Source of the DNA: Bacteroidia bacterium
GTDB lineage: Bacteria > Bacteroidota > Bacteroidia > NS11-12g > UBA9320
DNA length: 35,052 nt
Reading direction: 5' to 3'
Assembly (NCBI GenBank): GCA_017640445.1
Contig: JAEPQQ010000004.1
Location: forward strand, 14,214-49,265
Below, one piece after another: positions 25,079 to 33,333 of the stretch. Position 1 is the stretch's first letter. Each line of letters begins with the position of its first letter. The notes under the pieces are model-generated. The model saw only the letters and a program-made list of their open reading frames with translations. It ran no database searches and was not told the DNA's origin. A program made the translations under genes and the position numbers.

Positions 25079-25871
25079 GATACGTGCTCATTTCCATTTG
25101 TAGTTTACGTGCTTCTTCACCTGCTCGTTGAGCAAAGTCCTCGCCTGACGAAGCATAGATAATGCCTCTTGAGGAGTTAACCAACAGACCACAGTTTGAA
25201 TTTAGTCCGTTTTCCGAAACATCTTTCAGACTTCCTCCCTGGCTACCAACTCCGGGAATGAGCAGAAAATGCTCGGGCACAATAGAGCGAATTTCCTTTA
25301 GTTTTTCGGCTTGCGTTGCCCCTACCACAAACATCATATTGTTGGGGTTACCCCATGACGCCACTTTTTCGATAACCTGTTCGTAGAGCGCACCATTTGG
25401 TGTTGTAAGGTGTTGAAAATCAACGCTTCCCTTGTTCGAGGTCAAGCCAAGAACAATGGCTACTTTATCGTATTCCAAAAAGGGTTCAACCGAATCGCGG
25501 CCCATATACGGACTTACCGTAATACTGTCGAACGACATATTTTTCAAAAAGGCCTTGGCATACATTTTACCAGTATTGCCAATATCGCCCCGCTTGGCAT
25601 CCGCAATGGTAAAACAGCTATTGGGTATAAGCTGGAGAGTTTCCTCCATAATTTCCCAACCTTTAGCGCCATATTGCTCGTAGAAGGCCGTATTAATCTT
25701 GTAACAAACGGCATATTGACTTGTCGCTTCTACGATCGCCTTATTGAATTCAACAATAGCAGAAACATCATTGCCAAGGTGTTTCGGAAGTCGATCAATA
25801 TCGGTGTCAAGACCCACGCATAGGTAGCTTTTTTTGGCACGAATTTGTTGGATAAGCTCTGTTGTGTTCAA
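25074..25871 (-). CDS. pyrF: Orotidine 5'-phosphate decarboxylase (TTG start)
   Basis: A 265-aa enzyme that converts OMP to UMP in the last step of de novo pyrimidine synthesis. It is of the longer (type 2) subfamily. The N-terminal CVGLDTD strand, the catalytic DAKRGDIGNT loop and C-terminal IPGVGSQGG phosphate-binding loop are all present. The start is TTG: there is a TGA in frame five codons earlier and no other early Met. A TACCTTTG -7 box lies 16-17 bases upstream of it. DUF2851 follows after 23 bases. No pyrimidine-responsive leader was recognised. Confidence 0.95.
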   Translation of the reverse strand: MNTTELIQQIRAKKSYLCVGLDTDIDRLPKHLGNDVSAIVEFNKAIVEATSQYAVCYKINTAFYEQYGAKGWEIMEETLQLIPNSCFTIADAKRGDIGNTGKMYAKAFLKNMSFDSITVSPYMGRDSVEPFLEYDKVAIVLGLTSNKGSVDFQHLTTPNGALYEQVIEKVASWGNPNNMMFVVGATQAEKLKEIRSIVPEHFLLIPGVGSQGGSLKDVSENGLNSNCGLLVNSSRGIIYASSGEDFAQRAGEEARKLQMEMSTYL

Positions 25872-25887
25872 GGCTGCAAATTTTTGT

Positions 25888-25895
25888 CAAAGGTA
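25888..25895 (-). promoter_or_regulatory. Predicted -7 promoter box of pyrF
   Basis: TACCTTTG on the minus strand matches TAnnTTTG and lies in the 36-base gap between the RsmI-like gene and pyrF. A -33 TTG at the usual spacing is not evident; TTTATG occupies the region. It may give pyrF its own transcript within the minus-strand array. Confidence 0.4.
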
Positions 25896-25907
25896 AAGCA
25901 ATCAAGA

Positions 25908-26615
25908 TCATAAACCCACGAGAAAAACAGCAGGACGTTTGTGCAAATCTGTTTCGTTTGCCGACCAGTTTTTTAAGGGTTTAGTTCTGATTTCCTCTGT
26001 TTCGAGACTTATGTCAACCGCTACACACAGCCGGGTGGAAGCCGGAAAGCTTTGCTTTAGTTCCGAAATAAAGGCGGCATTCCGATAGGGCGTTTCAATA
26101 AAAATTTGTGTTTCGTTTCGCGAAACATCGGAAAGGGCCTGTTTGAGCTTTTTGCGTTTGCGTTGCTGGTCGTGCGGGAGGTAGCCATGAAACCGGAAAC
26201 TTTGGCCGTTAAAACCGGAAGCCATTAGTGCCATCATTATGGAAGACAAGCCTACCAAAGGTACTACCTCGATGTTTTGATCCTGAGCCAATCGTACCAG
26301 TTCATAACCCGGGTCGGCTACGCAGGGCAGGCCGGCATCAGATAGAAGGCCTATGTCTTTTCCAGTCTTGCAGGCACGCAGGTAGGATGGGAAGTCAGCA
26401 CGATCAGCGTGTTTTCCCATTAAGTGAAACACAAAGTCGTTTTGGTGAATCGGTGTTTTCGTTGCTTTGAGAAAAGCACGCGCTGGCTTCTCGTTTTCTA
26501 CGATGAATTCATCCAATCTGTGAATCACAGACAGGTTGTAAGGAGAAAGCAGTTCATTGTTTGCGTTCCCCAGAAAAGTTGGTATGAGAAATAGTTTACC
26601 TGTTGGTGTAGCCAT
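25908..26615 (-). CDS. RsmI-like SAM-dependent methyltransferase, short form
   Basis: A 235-aa protein of the tetrapyrrole-methylase fold. It shows GLLSDAGLPCVADPGYELV, the SAM-binding signature shared with RsmI, followed by VPLVGLSSIMMALMASGFNG and FHGYLP. RsmI methylates the ribose of C1402 in 16S rRNA. This protein is shorter than typical RsmI (about 280 aa) and its N-terminus reads LIPTFLGNANNELLS in place of the usual PTPIGNLGD, so it belongs to a divergent Bacteroidota subgroup whose target is not certain. Its ATG overlaps the protease gene upstream by 20 bases, and pyrF follows. Confidence 0.85.
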   Translation of the reverse strand: MATPTGKLFLIPTFLGNANNELLSPYNLSVIHRLDEFIVENEKPARAFLKATKTPIHQNDFVFHLMGKHADRADFPSYLRACKTGKDIGLLSDAGLPCVADPGYELVRLAQDQNIEVVPLVGLSSIMMALMASGFNGQSFRFHGYLPHDQQRKRKKLKQALSDVSRNETQIFIETPYRNAAFISELKQSFPASTRLCVAVDISLETEEIRTKPLKNWSANETDLHKRPAVFLVGL

Positions 26616-28707
26616 CCGCCTTCGTTAAGTCTTCTGCAATTTGCAAAGACTCATACAAATAAACGTCTTTCTTCAGGCGCTTGTGCCAGTCGTCCGCTCT
26701 TTTTTGCTTAACGGTATCACTGCCAATTGCTTCCTGATCCACCTTCAGTGTTGAAATGTCCAGGTCTTCAAATGGTTTGAACAATTCGGTATAGGCTTCC
26801 GAAACAAGCTTACGCTCTTCGGTTTCCTTTTGGTATTCATCCAGGTTAAGCGTAAACACTTTTGTTTCACGTTGTTGTTTCCAACGCTTCGCATTTTTAT
26901 CTATTTCTGTGAATACCTGGTTTCCGTTAATTCGCTTTTCACTGGCTTTTCGAATCTTGTTGAAGTCGTTCATGTAGCCATCTACCTGAGCGTATTGTAC
27001 CGCGTCGATCTTATCCCAGCTCATGCTGTTTTCCTGTTCTTTTTCACCGGTTTTGATGTAGGTATAGTTATCGGGCCAGATGATGTCAGGTGTAACCCCT
27101 TTTAGCTGGGTGGCACCACCATCTACCCGGTAGAATTTCTGAGTAGTGATCTTAAGAGCGCCTAAGTCAGGATAGTTGGTACCGCGGAGTGTTTGATTTA
27201 ATCCAATGAATTGCTGAACAGTTCCCTTACCGTGCGTGGTATGCGAGCCAACAATAAGCCCCCGGCCATAATCTTGCATGGCAGCAGCAAGAATTTCACT
27301 CGCCGATGCACTGAATTCGTTTACCATAAAGATGACAGGTTTGTCCCAAACAACACCGCTGCTCTTATCTTCGAGAATACGCGTTTGAAAGTTTCGCGCT
27401 TTTACCTGAACAATAGGGCCTTTGTCTATAAATAAACCGGCTATCTCCACAACATCCGGAAGAGATCCGCCTCCATTATTTCGCAGGTCAAAGATCAAAG
27501 CCTCTGCACCTTCTTTGTTGAGTTTTTTCAATTCAGTACGAACGTCCTTCCAGCTGGTTGGACCACCTTTTCCATTGAAGTCGGCATAGAAACTAGGCAG
27601 GTTCAGATACCCTACTCGCGTATTGCTTTCATCATTAAGGATAACCGACTTGGCGTACGTTTCTTCAAGCTGAACAACGTCTCGAACAATTGGAATAATT
27701 TTAATTGTTCCATCAGGCTTTTTAACGGTTAACCGCACTTCAGTTCCTTTCTTTCCACGAATTAGCTTGACGGCGTCGTCGATACGGGCATTCACGATGT
27801 CAACGGGTTCTTCCTTGCCCTGTCCTACTTTAAGAATAAGATCATTGGCCTGAAGTTCACCTTGCATCGCAGATGGCGATCCGGGTACAATTGAATTGAC
27901 TTTTATGTAACCGTCCTTTTCCTGAAGTTGAGCACCAATCCCCTCCAGTTGACCACTCATCCGTATGTCGAAGTTTGCTTTGTCGGCAGGAGGAAAGTAC
28001 GATGTATGGGGGTCGTACAACGTGGTTATTGCATTTACATATGTCGCTAATCGGTCTTTTCGGTTGAGTTTAGACATTCGATCAAACCAGTCGTTGTGGG
28101 TTTTAAGAACGCCGTTTCGAGCGTCTTTCTCCAGTTCGTCGTACGACTTAATTTTTTCCGTATTTGTATCATCGTTCAGCTTGTCTTTTTCAATCTGAAT
28201 AGCCGTTGCCAAACGAGTCATAACGTTATATTTCAAATACTTGCGCCATCTTTCTCGCAGAGCTTCCTCATCTCCGGCATATGGTAATTCATCGTCGAAG
28301 GTCACCGTTTCTTTCACGGTAAAATCCATTGGTTGAGCAAGGATTTCGGTATAGTAGGTTTTGCACAAAGCGATTCGCTCATTCAGCATGTTAACACTTT
28401 TGTCGAAGAATTCGTAACTGCCAGCCAGTGTCTGATCGTCGAGATTTGATCGATCTTTTGTAAGTTCTTCTACATCGGAAGCTAACAGAAACCGTTTGTT
28501 GCCATCGATGTATTCGAGGTAGTTGTCGAACGCTTGCTCAGATAGTTCGTTGTTCACCTTGAGCGGGTCGTAATGCATATGTTGCAGATTCTCTACAATC
28601 ACTTTTAACAAAATCTCTTCTCCCGCATCGTTGTTCTTGAGGTAAAACCCAAGACTAATAAGGGAAACCGGAACCACCAACATTAAAACTTTCAAAAATC
28701 GCTTCAT
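26596..28707 (-). CDS. Carboxy-terminal processing protease (Prc/Tsp, peptidase S41)
   Basis: A 703-aa periplasmic protease. The N-terminal helix LMLVVPVSLISLGFYL is a signal peptide or membrane anchor; the frame extends 30 codons further upstream, but MKRFLKVLML is the natural start. A helical region precedes a PDZ domain (about residues 240-335, GQLEGIGAQLQEKDGYIKV). The S41 catalytic domain follows with LRNNGGGSLPD, Ser468 in FSASASEIL, Asp479 and Lys494 in HGKGTVQQ, assigned by alignment to the Tsp catalytic residues. A Lys/Glu-rich C-terminal region matches the DUF3340 region of the long Tsp type. It trims or degrades envelope proteins with exposed non-polar C-termini. It overlaps the RsmI-like gene by 20 bases. 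Confidence 0.95.
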   Translation of the reverse strand: MKRFLKVLMLVVPVSLISLGFYLKNNDAGEEILLKVIVENLQHMHYDPLKVNNELSEQAFDNYLEYIDGNKRFLLASDVEELTKDRSNLDDQTLAGSYEFFDKSVNMLNERIALCKTYYTEILAQPMDFTVKETVTFDDELPYAGDEEALRERWRKYLKYNVMTRLATAIQIEKDKLNDDTNTEKIKSYDELEKDARNGVLKTHNDWFDRMSKLNRKDRLATYVNAITTLYDPHTSYFPPADKANFDIRMSGQLEGIGAQLQEKDGYIKVNSIVPGSPSAMQGELQANDLILKVGQGKEEPVDIVNARIDDAVKLIRGKKGTEVRLTVKKPDGTIKIIPIVRDVVQLEETYAKSVILNDESNTRVGYLNLPSFYADFNGKGGPTSWKDVRTELKKLNKEGAEALIFDLRNNGGGSLPDVVEIAGLFIDKGPIVQVKARNFQTRILEDKSSGVVWDKPVIFMVNEFSASASEILAAAMQDYGRGLIVGSHTTHGKGTVQQFIGLNQTLRGTNYPDLGALKITTQKFYRVDGGATQLKGVTPDIIWPDNYTYIKTGEKEQENSMSWDKIDAVQYAQVDGYMNDFNKIRKASEKRINGNQVFTEIDKNAKRWKQQRETKVFTLNLDEYQKETEERKLVSEAYTELFKPFEDLDISTLKVDQEAIGSDTVKQKRADDWHKRLKKDVYLYESLQIAEDLTKADGYTNR

Positions 28708-28738
28708 ATGAATTTCTTTATCGAACTGAGTGCTTAAG

Positions 28739-28796
28739 CAAAGCAACAAAATTTGTGCTAAACAAAAATGCCTCGTGCATATATACGTACAAGGCA
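28739..28796 (-). promoter_or_regulatory. Predicted promoter region of the protease gene, preceded by a hairpin
   Basis: On the minus strand a 12-bp imperfect stem (28785-28796 with 28769-28780, a 4-base loop, two wobbles and one mismatch) is followed by TTTTTG (28763-28768). The TTG there could act as a -33 element, with TTGCTTTG at 28739-28746 as a near-match -7 box (TT in place of TA) after 16 bases. The hairpin plus T-run also has the form of a terminator or attenuator reading toward the protease gene. Confidence 0.35.
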
Positions 28797-28949
28797 ACGT
28801 AAAATATCGATAAATGGTTTCGAAACACCCTGGTTTTCGACAGTCCCCTGATATTGACCGATTAATCTATGGAAGTGGCTCAATTAAAGTACTTATTTTG
28901 CACACCCTATAAGTAAAGGAAGTAGAGCTTCCCCTTAAAAGAATTGAAT

Positions 28950-30986
28950 ATGAAACAGCTTGTCCTATCTGGCGCTGCACTAATGTTACTCGTGCAATGC
29001 AATTCACCTAAAGAAGATAAGAACGAAGAAATGACTGAAAACCCGGTAGCATTTGAGCTAAGCAACATCGACTCCACGGTATCTCCATGCGACAATTTTT
29101 ACAAATACGCTATTGGAAGCTGGCAAAAAGACAATCCAGTACCTGCAACCGAAGGAAGGTGGATGAGTTTTAACATTCTGGCAGAGAACAACCGTGAGAA
29201 AATCCAGGGTATTCTTGACGAGTCGCTGAAAGCAGAAAACCCGGCTAAGGGAAGTAATCTTCAGCTTATTCAGGACTTTTATAAATCAGCGTTGGACACC
29301 AACGGTCGAAACGAACAAGGTTTTACGGCACTAACTCCTTTTCTCGACAAAGTGGCGGCTATCGAAAGTCGGGAGGGCCTAAATGATGCCTTCGCAACGT
29401 TACGAAAGACAAGAGTGGGCACCCCGGTTTCGTTTTATGTGGGCCGCGATGCAGAGAACAGTGAGGAATATATTGTATACGCAAGCCAGGCAGGTTTAAC
29501 CCTTGGCGATAAATCTTACTACCTGAATGAGGAAGAAAAATTCCAGGAGATTCGGGCAAAGTACGTAGAACACGTTGACGGCATTTTTGCACTTGCCGGA
29601 CGAGGCGAGGCACTTGCCGGTAAAACCGTGTTGGAAGTGGAAACTAAATTGGCTCAGATTAGCTGGGATCGAAAAGACCTTCGAGATGCGGATCGTACCT
29701 ATAACAAAATGACCGTAGCCAGTTTTGACTCAATGTTAAACAATCTTCAGGTTGCTAATATGCTTAAACTCCTGGGCTTGGGTGCTGCTGACGAAATGGT
29801 AGTGAGAACCGTTAGTTTCTACACCGATTTGGATAGTCTGATGAATGAGATTAGTCTGGAAGAGTGGAGAACCTACCTCACCTGGCATGTATTCTCAGGC
29901 TATGGATCGCACATCAACGACGAGTTTGAGCAAAAAACCTTCGATTTCTTCAGCACTACCATGCGTGGAGTGAAAGAAATGCGACCGCGTAAAGAACGTA
30001 TTTTAAGAGTGGTAGATGGAAGCCTTGGTGAGCCACTAGGAAAGCTCTTTGTAGAGAAGTACTTCCCAGAAGAATCTAAACAATACATGAGTGAGTTGAT
30101 CGAAAACCTGCGAGGTGCTTACAAGCAAAGTATTCTAAACCTCACCTGGATGGGGGATTCCACCAAGGATAAAGCACTCAAGAAACTGGAAGCCTTTACC
30201 TACAAGATCGGATATCCCGATAAGTGGAAAGATTACTCCGGATTGGATATTTCTGCAGACAACTACCTTCAAAACATCGTGAACATTTCCAAACATGGAT
30301 TTGAGATGATGGTAGACAAACTGGGTAAACCGGTTGACAAAGACGAGTGGCACATGTCACCTCAGATGGTAAATGCCTACTACAGCCCTAGTGGTAATGA
30401 GATTGTTTTTCCGGCAGGAATCCTTCAACCGCCTTTCTTTCATCCAAGCTTTGACGATGCCATCAACTATGGTGGTATTGGCGGCGTGATTGGACATGAG
30501 TTTACCCATGGTTTTGATGATCAGGGAGCCAAGTACGATTGGAACGGTAACAAAGTAAACTGGTGGACGGATGAAGATCGGGCACGATTTAAGGCGTTAA
30601 CACAAGCACTGGCCGAACAATATTCTAAATATGAGGTACTGCCTGGTGAATTTGTAAACGGAGAACTTACTTTGGGTGAAAACATTGCTGACTTAGGAGG
30701 TACTACCTTGTCGTATGCCGCGCTTGAAAAAGTGATGGAAGGCAAGGAAGATCCTATGGTAGATGGATTCACGTGGCAGCAACGCTTTTTCCTTGGATGG
30801 GCCAACGTTTGGAAAGGTAACATCACCGATGAAACCTTGCGAAACCGCATTTTGACTGATCCGCATTCTCCTGCAGAGCAGCGTGTTTTAGGCCCATTGG
30901 CCAATTTGCCTCAGTTTGAAGAAGCCTTTGGCTGTGCGGGTAAGGCCATGGTAAAGCCCGATTCTACTCAGATTAAGATTTGGTAA
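28950..30986 (+). CDS. M13 family (neprilysin-like) metallopeptidase lipoprotein
   Basis: A 678-aa zinc peptidase. The ATG at 28950 gives MKQLVLSGAALMLLVQC, a lipoprotein signal with the lipidated Cys at residue 17; a TTG two codons earlier is not needed. The N-terminal domain has PCDNFYKYAIGSW, typical of M13. Zinc ligands are His516 and His520 in HEFTH and Glu577 in ENIAD, and VNAYYSPSGNEIVFPAGILQ is the substrate-binding segment. The length matches the bacterial PepO/neprilysin group. It probably cleaves small peptides in the periplasm or on the cell surface. It is divergent from the Prc protease, and a strong terminator follows. Confidence 0.96.
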   Translation: MKQLVLSGAALMLLVQCNSPKEDKNEEMTENPVAFELSNIDSTVSPCDNFYKYAIGSWQKDNPVPATEGRWMSFNILAENNREKIQGILDESLKAENPAKGSNLQLIQDFYKSALDTNGRNEQGFTALTPFLDKVAAIESREGLNDAFATLRKTRVGTPVSFYVGRDAENSEEYIVYASQAGLTLGDKSYYLNEEEKFQEIRAKYVEHVDGIFALAGRGEALAGKTVLEVETKLAQISWDRKDLRDADRTYNKMTVASFDSMLNNLQVANMLKLLGLGAADEMVVRTVSFYTDLDSLMNEISLEEWRTYLTWHVFSGYGSHINDEFEQKTFDFFSTTMRGVKEMRPRKERILRVVDGSLGEPLGKLFVEKYFPEESKQYMSELIENLRGAYKQSILNLTWMGDSTKDKALKKLEAFTYKIGYPDKWKDYSGLDISADNYLQNIVNISKHGFEMMVDKLGKPVDKDEWHMSPQMVNAYYSPSGNEIVFPAGILQPPFFHPSFDDAINYGGIGGVIGHEFTHGFDDQGAKYDWNGNKVNWWTDEDRARFKALTQALAEQYSKYEVLPGEFVNGELTLGENIADLGGTTLSYAALEKVMEGKEDPMVDGFTWQQRFFLGWANVWKGNITDETLRNRILTDPHSPAEQRVLGPLANLPQFEEAFGCAGKAMVKPDSTQIKIW

Positions 30987-31003
30987 ACAACAACCAACAT
31001 AGT

Positions 31004-31035
31004 AAAAACCCCTTGGTAACCACCAGGGGGTTTTT
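31004..31035 (+). terminator. Rho-independent terminator after the M13 peptidase gene
   Basis: AAAAACCCCTTGGT and ACCAGGGGGTTTTT pair over 14 bases with one wobble and a 4-base AACC loop, and the stem ends in five T residues. It begins 18 bases after the stop codon. Confidence 0.92.
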
Positions 31036-31101
31036 ATTTATATTGAACTGCACCAAATAGAACAAAACAAGGTCGACATAGGTTTACAGAAGTAGCATTG
31101 T

Positions 31102-32091
31102 ATGAAACGCATCATTTTCTTATTCGCTTTGGCAGGGGCAATTGGCTGCCAGGCTCAAAAAAAAGATACCATGGAAAACAAAAATGCATTGAACTGTGAT
31201 CCGGTTACCGGACTGTGTGAAGTTCCAGGCGAAGAAGGTCAGGTTGGAACCATCGAGCAGGATACTATTACAAAACCCATCCGGGTTACCTATTATACCG
31301 ATCCTATTTGTTCGGCCTGTTGGGCCATCGAACCGCAGTTGCGAAAGCTCAAATTAGAGTACGGCGACGTAGTAGAGGTGGAATATAGAATGGGTGGTTT
31401 GTTACCCGACTGGAGTTACAACAGCGGAGGCATCAGTAAGCCCTCAGATGTGGCTCACCACTGGGATGAGGTAAGCGGATATTATGATATGCCTATTGAT
31501 GGTGATGTGTGGCTCGAAGACCCTTTACCCTCTTCATACCCTCCGTCTATTGCATTCAAGGCTGCCCAGATGCAAAATGAGGAAAAGGCACACCTGTTTC
31601 TACGTGAACTAAGGGAAATGGTGTTTCTCAAGAAAGTGAACATAGCGAAGTGGGAGCACCTCAAAGAAGCTGCTGAAGTAGTGGGCCTTGATACCATCCA
31701 ACTAAAAAGCGATTACAACGGTGAAGCGAAGCAGTTGTTTGAAGCCGATTTGCAAAACAGTCGTCAGGCAGGAGTGCGAGGCTTCCCAACCTTGTTGTTT
31801 CGTGATAGTATTGGCAACACCCGCGTGATTTACGGGGCTAGGCCCTACGTGCATTTTGAAGCGGCCGTAGAAGCACTTTACAACAATGCCGTTAAAGCAT
31901 CGTACCCCACCGATGGTGAAAGCCTGTTTAAGCTGTTTGGAAGCATGACGGCCAGAGAGTTTTCGGAGTTATCGGGTACCTCGCGGTCAGAAAGTGAAGC
32001 TCAACTGGACCAGCTCATAGACGACCAACATCTGGAAAAGACGTCAACCAAGAACGGGTCGCTCTGGAAGGTGAACCCATCTACACCGTAA
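31102..32091 (+). CDS. DsbA-family thioredoxin-fold lipoprotein
   Basis: A 329-aa protein. MKRIIFLFALAGAIGC is a lipoprotein signal (Cys16). The thioredoxin-fold domain starts near residue 58 (IRVTYYTDPICSACW), with the redox-active pair Cys70-Ser-Ala-Cys73 in a CxxC motif of the DsbA/FrnE type. The cis-Pro region reads GVRGFPTLLF. The last 60 residues (FGSMTAREFSELSG to the end) resemble a small winged-helix-like extension. A second Cys pair (Cys32 and Cys39, NCDPVTGLCEVPG) lies before the domain. It probably acts in disulfide exchange outside the cytoplasm. It lies alone after a terminator; the promoter is not clear. Confidence 0.88.
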   Translation: MKRIIFLFALAGAIGCQAQKKDTMENKNALNCDPVTGLCEVPGEEGQVGTIEQDTITKPIRVTYYTDPICSACWAIEPQLRKLKLEYGDVVEVEYRMGGLLPDWSYNSGGISKPSDVAHHWDEVSGYYDMPIDGDVWLEDPLPSSYPPSIAFKAAQMQNEEKAHLFLRELREMVFLKKVNIAKWEHLKEAAEVVGLDTIQLKSDYNGEAKQLFEADLQNSRQAGVRGFPTLLFRDSIGNTRVIYGARPYVHFEAAVEALYNNAVKASYPTDGESLFKLFGSMTAREFSELSGTSRSESEAQLDQLIDDQHLEKTSTKNGSLWKVNPSTP

Positions 32092-32127
32092 TAAGCACAG
32101 CACAAACGCAAAAATTTGAGATGTTTA

Positions 32128-32158
32128 TTTTGTGAAACCAAAAGGTTTTATTTATTTG
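32128..32158 (+). promoter_or_regulatory. Predicted promoter of the SRPBCC-arsR pair
   Basis: TTTTG (32128-32132), an 18-base spacer and TTTATTTG (32151-32158) resemble the Bacteroidota -33/-7 elements, with TT in place of TA in the -7 box. The start point would be near 32162. The two palindromic operator copies lie in the spacer and at the predicted start. Confidence 0.5.
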
Positions 32159-32174
32159 CGAAACCATTTGGTTT
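32135..32174 (+). promoter_or_regulatory. Two palindromic operator sites, probably for the ArsR-type repressor
   Basis: AAACCAAAAGGTTT (32135-32148) and AAACCATTTGGTTT (32161-32174) are two copies of an AAACC-N4-GGTTT palindrome, 26 bases apart start to start. The similarity extends beyond the dyads as GAAACCA...GGTTTTAT. They stand 10 bases before the ATG of the SRPBCC gene, whose downstream neighbour encodes an ArsR-type DNA-binding protein. Autoregulation is inferred. Confidence 0.65.
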
Positions 32175-32183
32175 TATATCTAC

Positions 32184-32606
32184 ATGAAAGACACAATAAA
32201 ATTTACGGTAGAATACAACTTCCCGGTAGAGGAGGTTTGGCAGGCAATAGCAACAAAAGAAGCCATGAGTGAGTGGTTAATGCCTTGTGATTTTGAGCCC
32301 ATTGTTGGGCGTTCGTTTCAATTTAAGAGTAAGCCGTATCCAGGCTTTGATGGCAACATACACTGTGTTGTGCTTGAGTTGGTTGAAAATAAGTTATTGA
32401 GTTATAGTTGGACCGGAGGATCGCTGGAAGATACGCGCGTTCGATTTCAACTTCAGCCAAAGGGTGGTAAAACAGTCCTGCATTTCGAGCATAGCGGCTT
32501 CAATGGCTTTATGAACCAGTTGTTGGTGCGACGGATTTTGTCTAATGGTTGGAAGACCAAGATACTACCTAAACTGTTACTAAAATTTTTGAAGAAAAAT
32601 GGCTGA
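32184..32606 (+). CDS. SRPBCC (AHSA1/START-like) domain protein
   Basis: A 140-aa single-domain protein. FTVEYNFPVEEVWQAIATKEAMSEWLMPCDFEP is the usual start of the AHSA1-like SRPBCC fold, and the C-terminal FEHSGFNGFMNQLLVRRILSNGW is its long closing helix. The family binds hydrophobic ligands in a deep cavity. In bacteria such genes commonly pair with an ArsR-type repressor, as here: the stop overlaps the arsR-like start by 8 bases. It is the first gene of the pair, directly after the two operators. The ligand is unknown. Confidence 0.9.
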   Translation: MKDTIKFTVEYNFPVEEVWQAIATKEAMSEWLMPCDFEPIVGRSFQFKSKPYPGFDGNIHCVVLELVENKLLSYSWTGGSLEDTRVRFQLQPKGGKTVLHFEHSGFNGFMNQLLVRRILSNGWKTKILPKLLLKFLKKNG

Positions 32607-32916
32607 TGTATTTAAGGCAATTGCCGACCCCACCCGCAGAGAAATTCTAATTATGTTGGCTCAGAAAAAGAGCAACATTGGAGAGATTGCCACCCAGTTC
32701 GATATGAGCAGACCGGCGATTGCAAAACATGTTAAGATTCTTGAACAGGCCAACCTGGTGGACATAAAGCCAGATAGCGAAGACACGCGGCAACGAAACT
32801 GCTACGCCCAACTCGAGGCTTTACAAGAAGTGGAAGCCTATATGAAACAGTTGGAGGAGTTCTGGAAAAACCGACTTACAGGTTTGGGCTCTTTTCTGGC
32901 GAAAACGAAGAAATAG
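32599..32916 (+). CDS. ArsR-family winged-helix transcriptional repressor
   Basis: A 105-aa protein. MADVFKAIADPTRREILIML and IGEIATQFDMSRPAIAKHVKILEQANLV are the standard ArsR helix-turn-helix, with a wing ending in RQRNCYAQ. No metal-binding ELCVCDL motif is seen, and only one Cys is present, so it is unlikely to be a metal sensor and is closer to the SdpR-like or AHSA1-partnered group. It overlaps the SRPBCC gene by 8 bases. It probably binds the two AAACC-N4-GGTTT sites upstream of the operon. It converges on the HxlR gene with a 9-base gap. Confidence 0.93.
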   Translation: MADVFKAIADPTRREILIMLAQKKSNIGEIATQFDMSRPAIAKHVKILEQANLVDIKPDSEDTRQRNCYAQLEALQEVEAYMKQLEEFWKNRLTGLGSFLAKTKK

Positions 32917-32925
32917 GTACGTTAC

Positions 32926-33330
32926 CTAGTTAAGGCTCGTTCGAATAACCGATAGCACCTGGTCGCGATTGGATTCGGCCTGGTTCACAAACTCGCGTTT
33001 AACCGCCAGTTGCTCATCATACTTGGCTGACCACAAGATGATCTCCACGAGAACCGGGATCAGGTCTTTACCCTTTTGCGTCAACGTATATTCCTTTTTC
33101 GTCTTAAGCTGTTCAAAAACCCGCGACTCCACAATGCCTATAGATTCCAGTCGTTTTAGCCGGTCGGACAGAATATTAGTGGCAATGCCTTCTTTGGAGT
33201 TGAGAAAGTCCTTATAGAAACGCTTCTTGTCAAACACCATGTCGCGAATGATTAAAAACGTCCATTTATCTCCAAAAAAGTCCAATGCGTAACTAATAGG
33301 ACAGTCGGATCGTTGGGAAATCGCTTTCAT
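32926..33330 (-). CDS. HxlR-family winged-helix transcriptional regulator
   Basis: A 134-aa protein starting MKAISQRSDCPISYALDFFGDKWTFLIIRDM, the classic HxlR N-terminus with a conserved Cys near residue 10; a TTG start 18 codons upstream is rejected because it would cover the operator. NILSDRLKRLESIGIVESR is the recognition region and the C-terminal helix forms the dimer. In HxlR-type regulators such as YodB this Cys senses thiol-reactive or quinone compounds, which may hold here but is inference. It is divergent from a frameshifted NTF2-like gene. Two operator copies lie between the genes, the nearer only three bases from this ATG. Confidence 0.93.
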   Translation of the reverse strand: MKAISQRSDCPISYALDFFGDKWTFLIIRDMVFDKKRFYKDFLNSKEGIATNILSDRLKRLESIGIVESRVFEQLKTKKEYTLTQKGKDLIPVLVEIILWSAKYDEQLAVKREFVNQAESNRDQVLSVIRTSLN

Positions 33331-33333
33331 ATT

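Noticed and set aside
28708..28797. 30-codon upstream extension of the protease gene
   Set aside because: It runs through the hairpin and promoter-like boxes, and MKRFLKVLML already gives a proper signal or anchor start.
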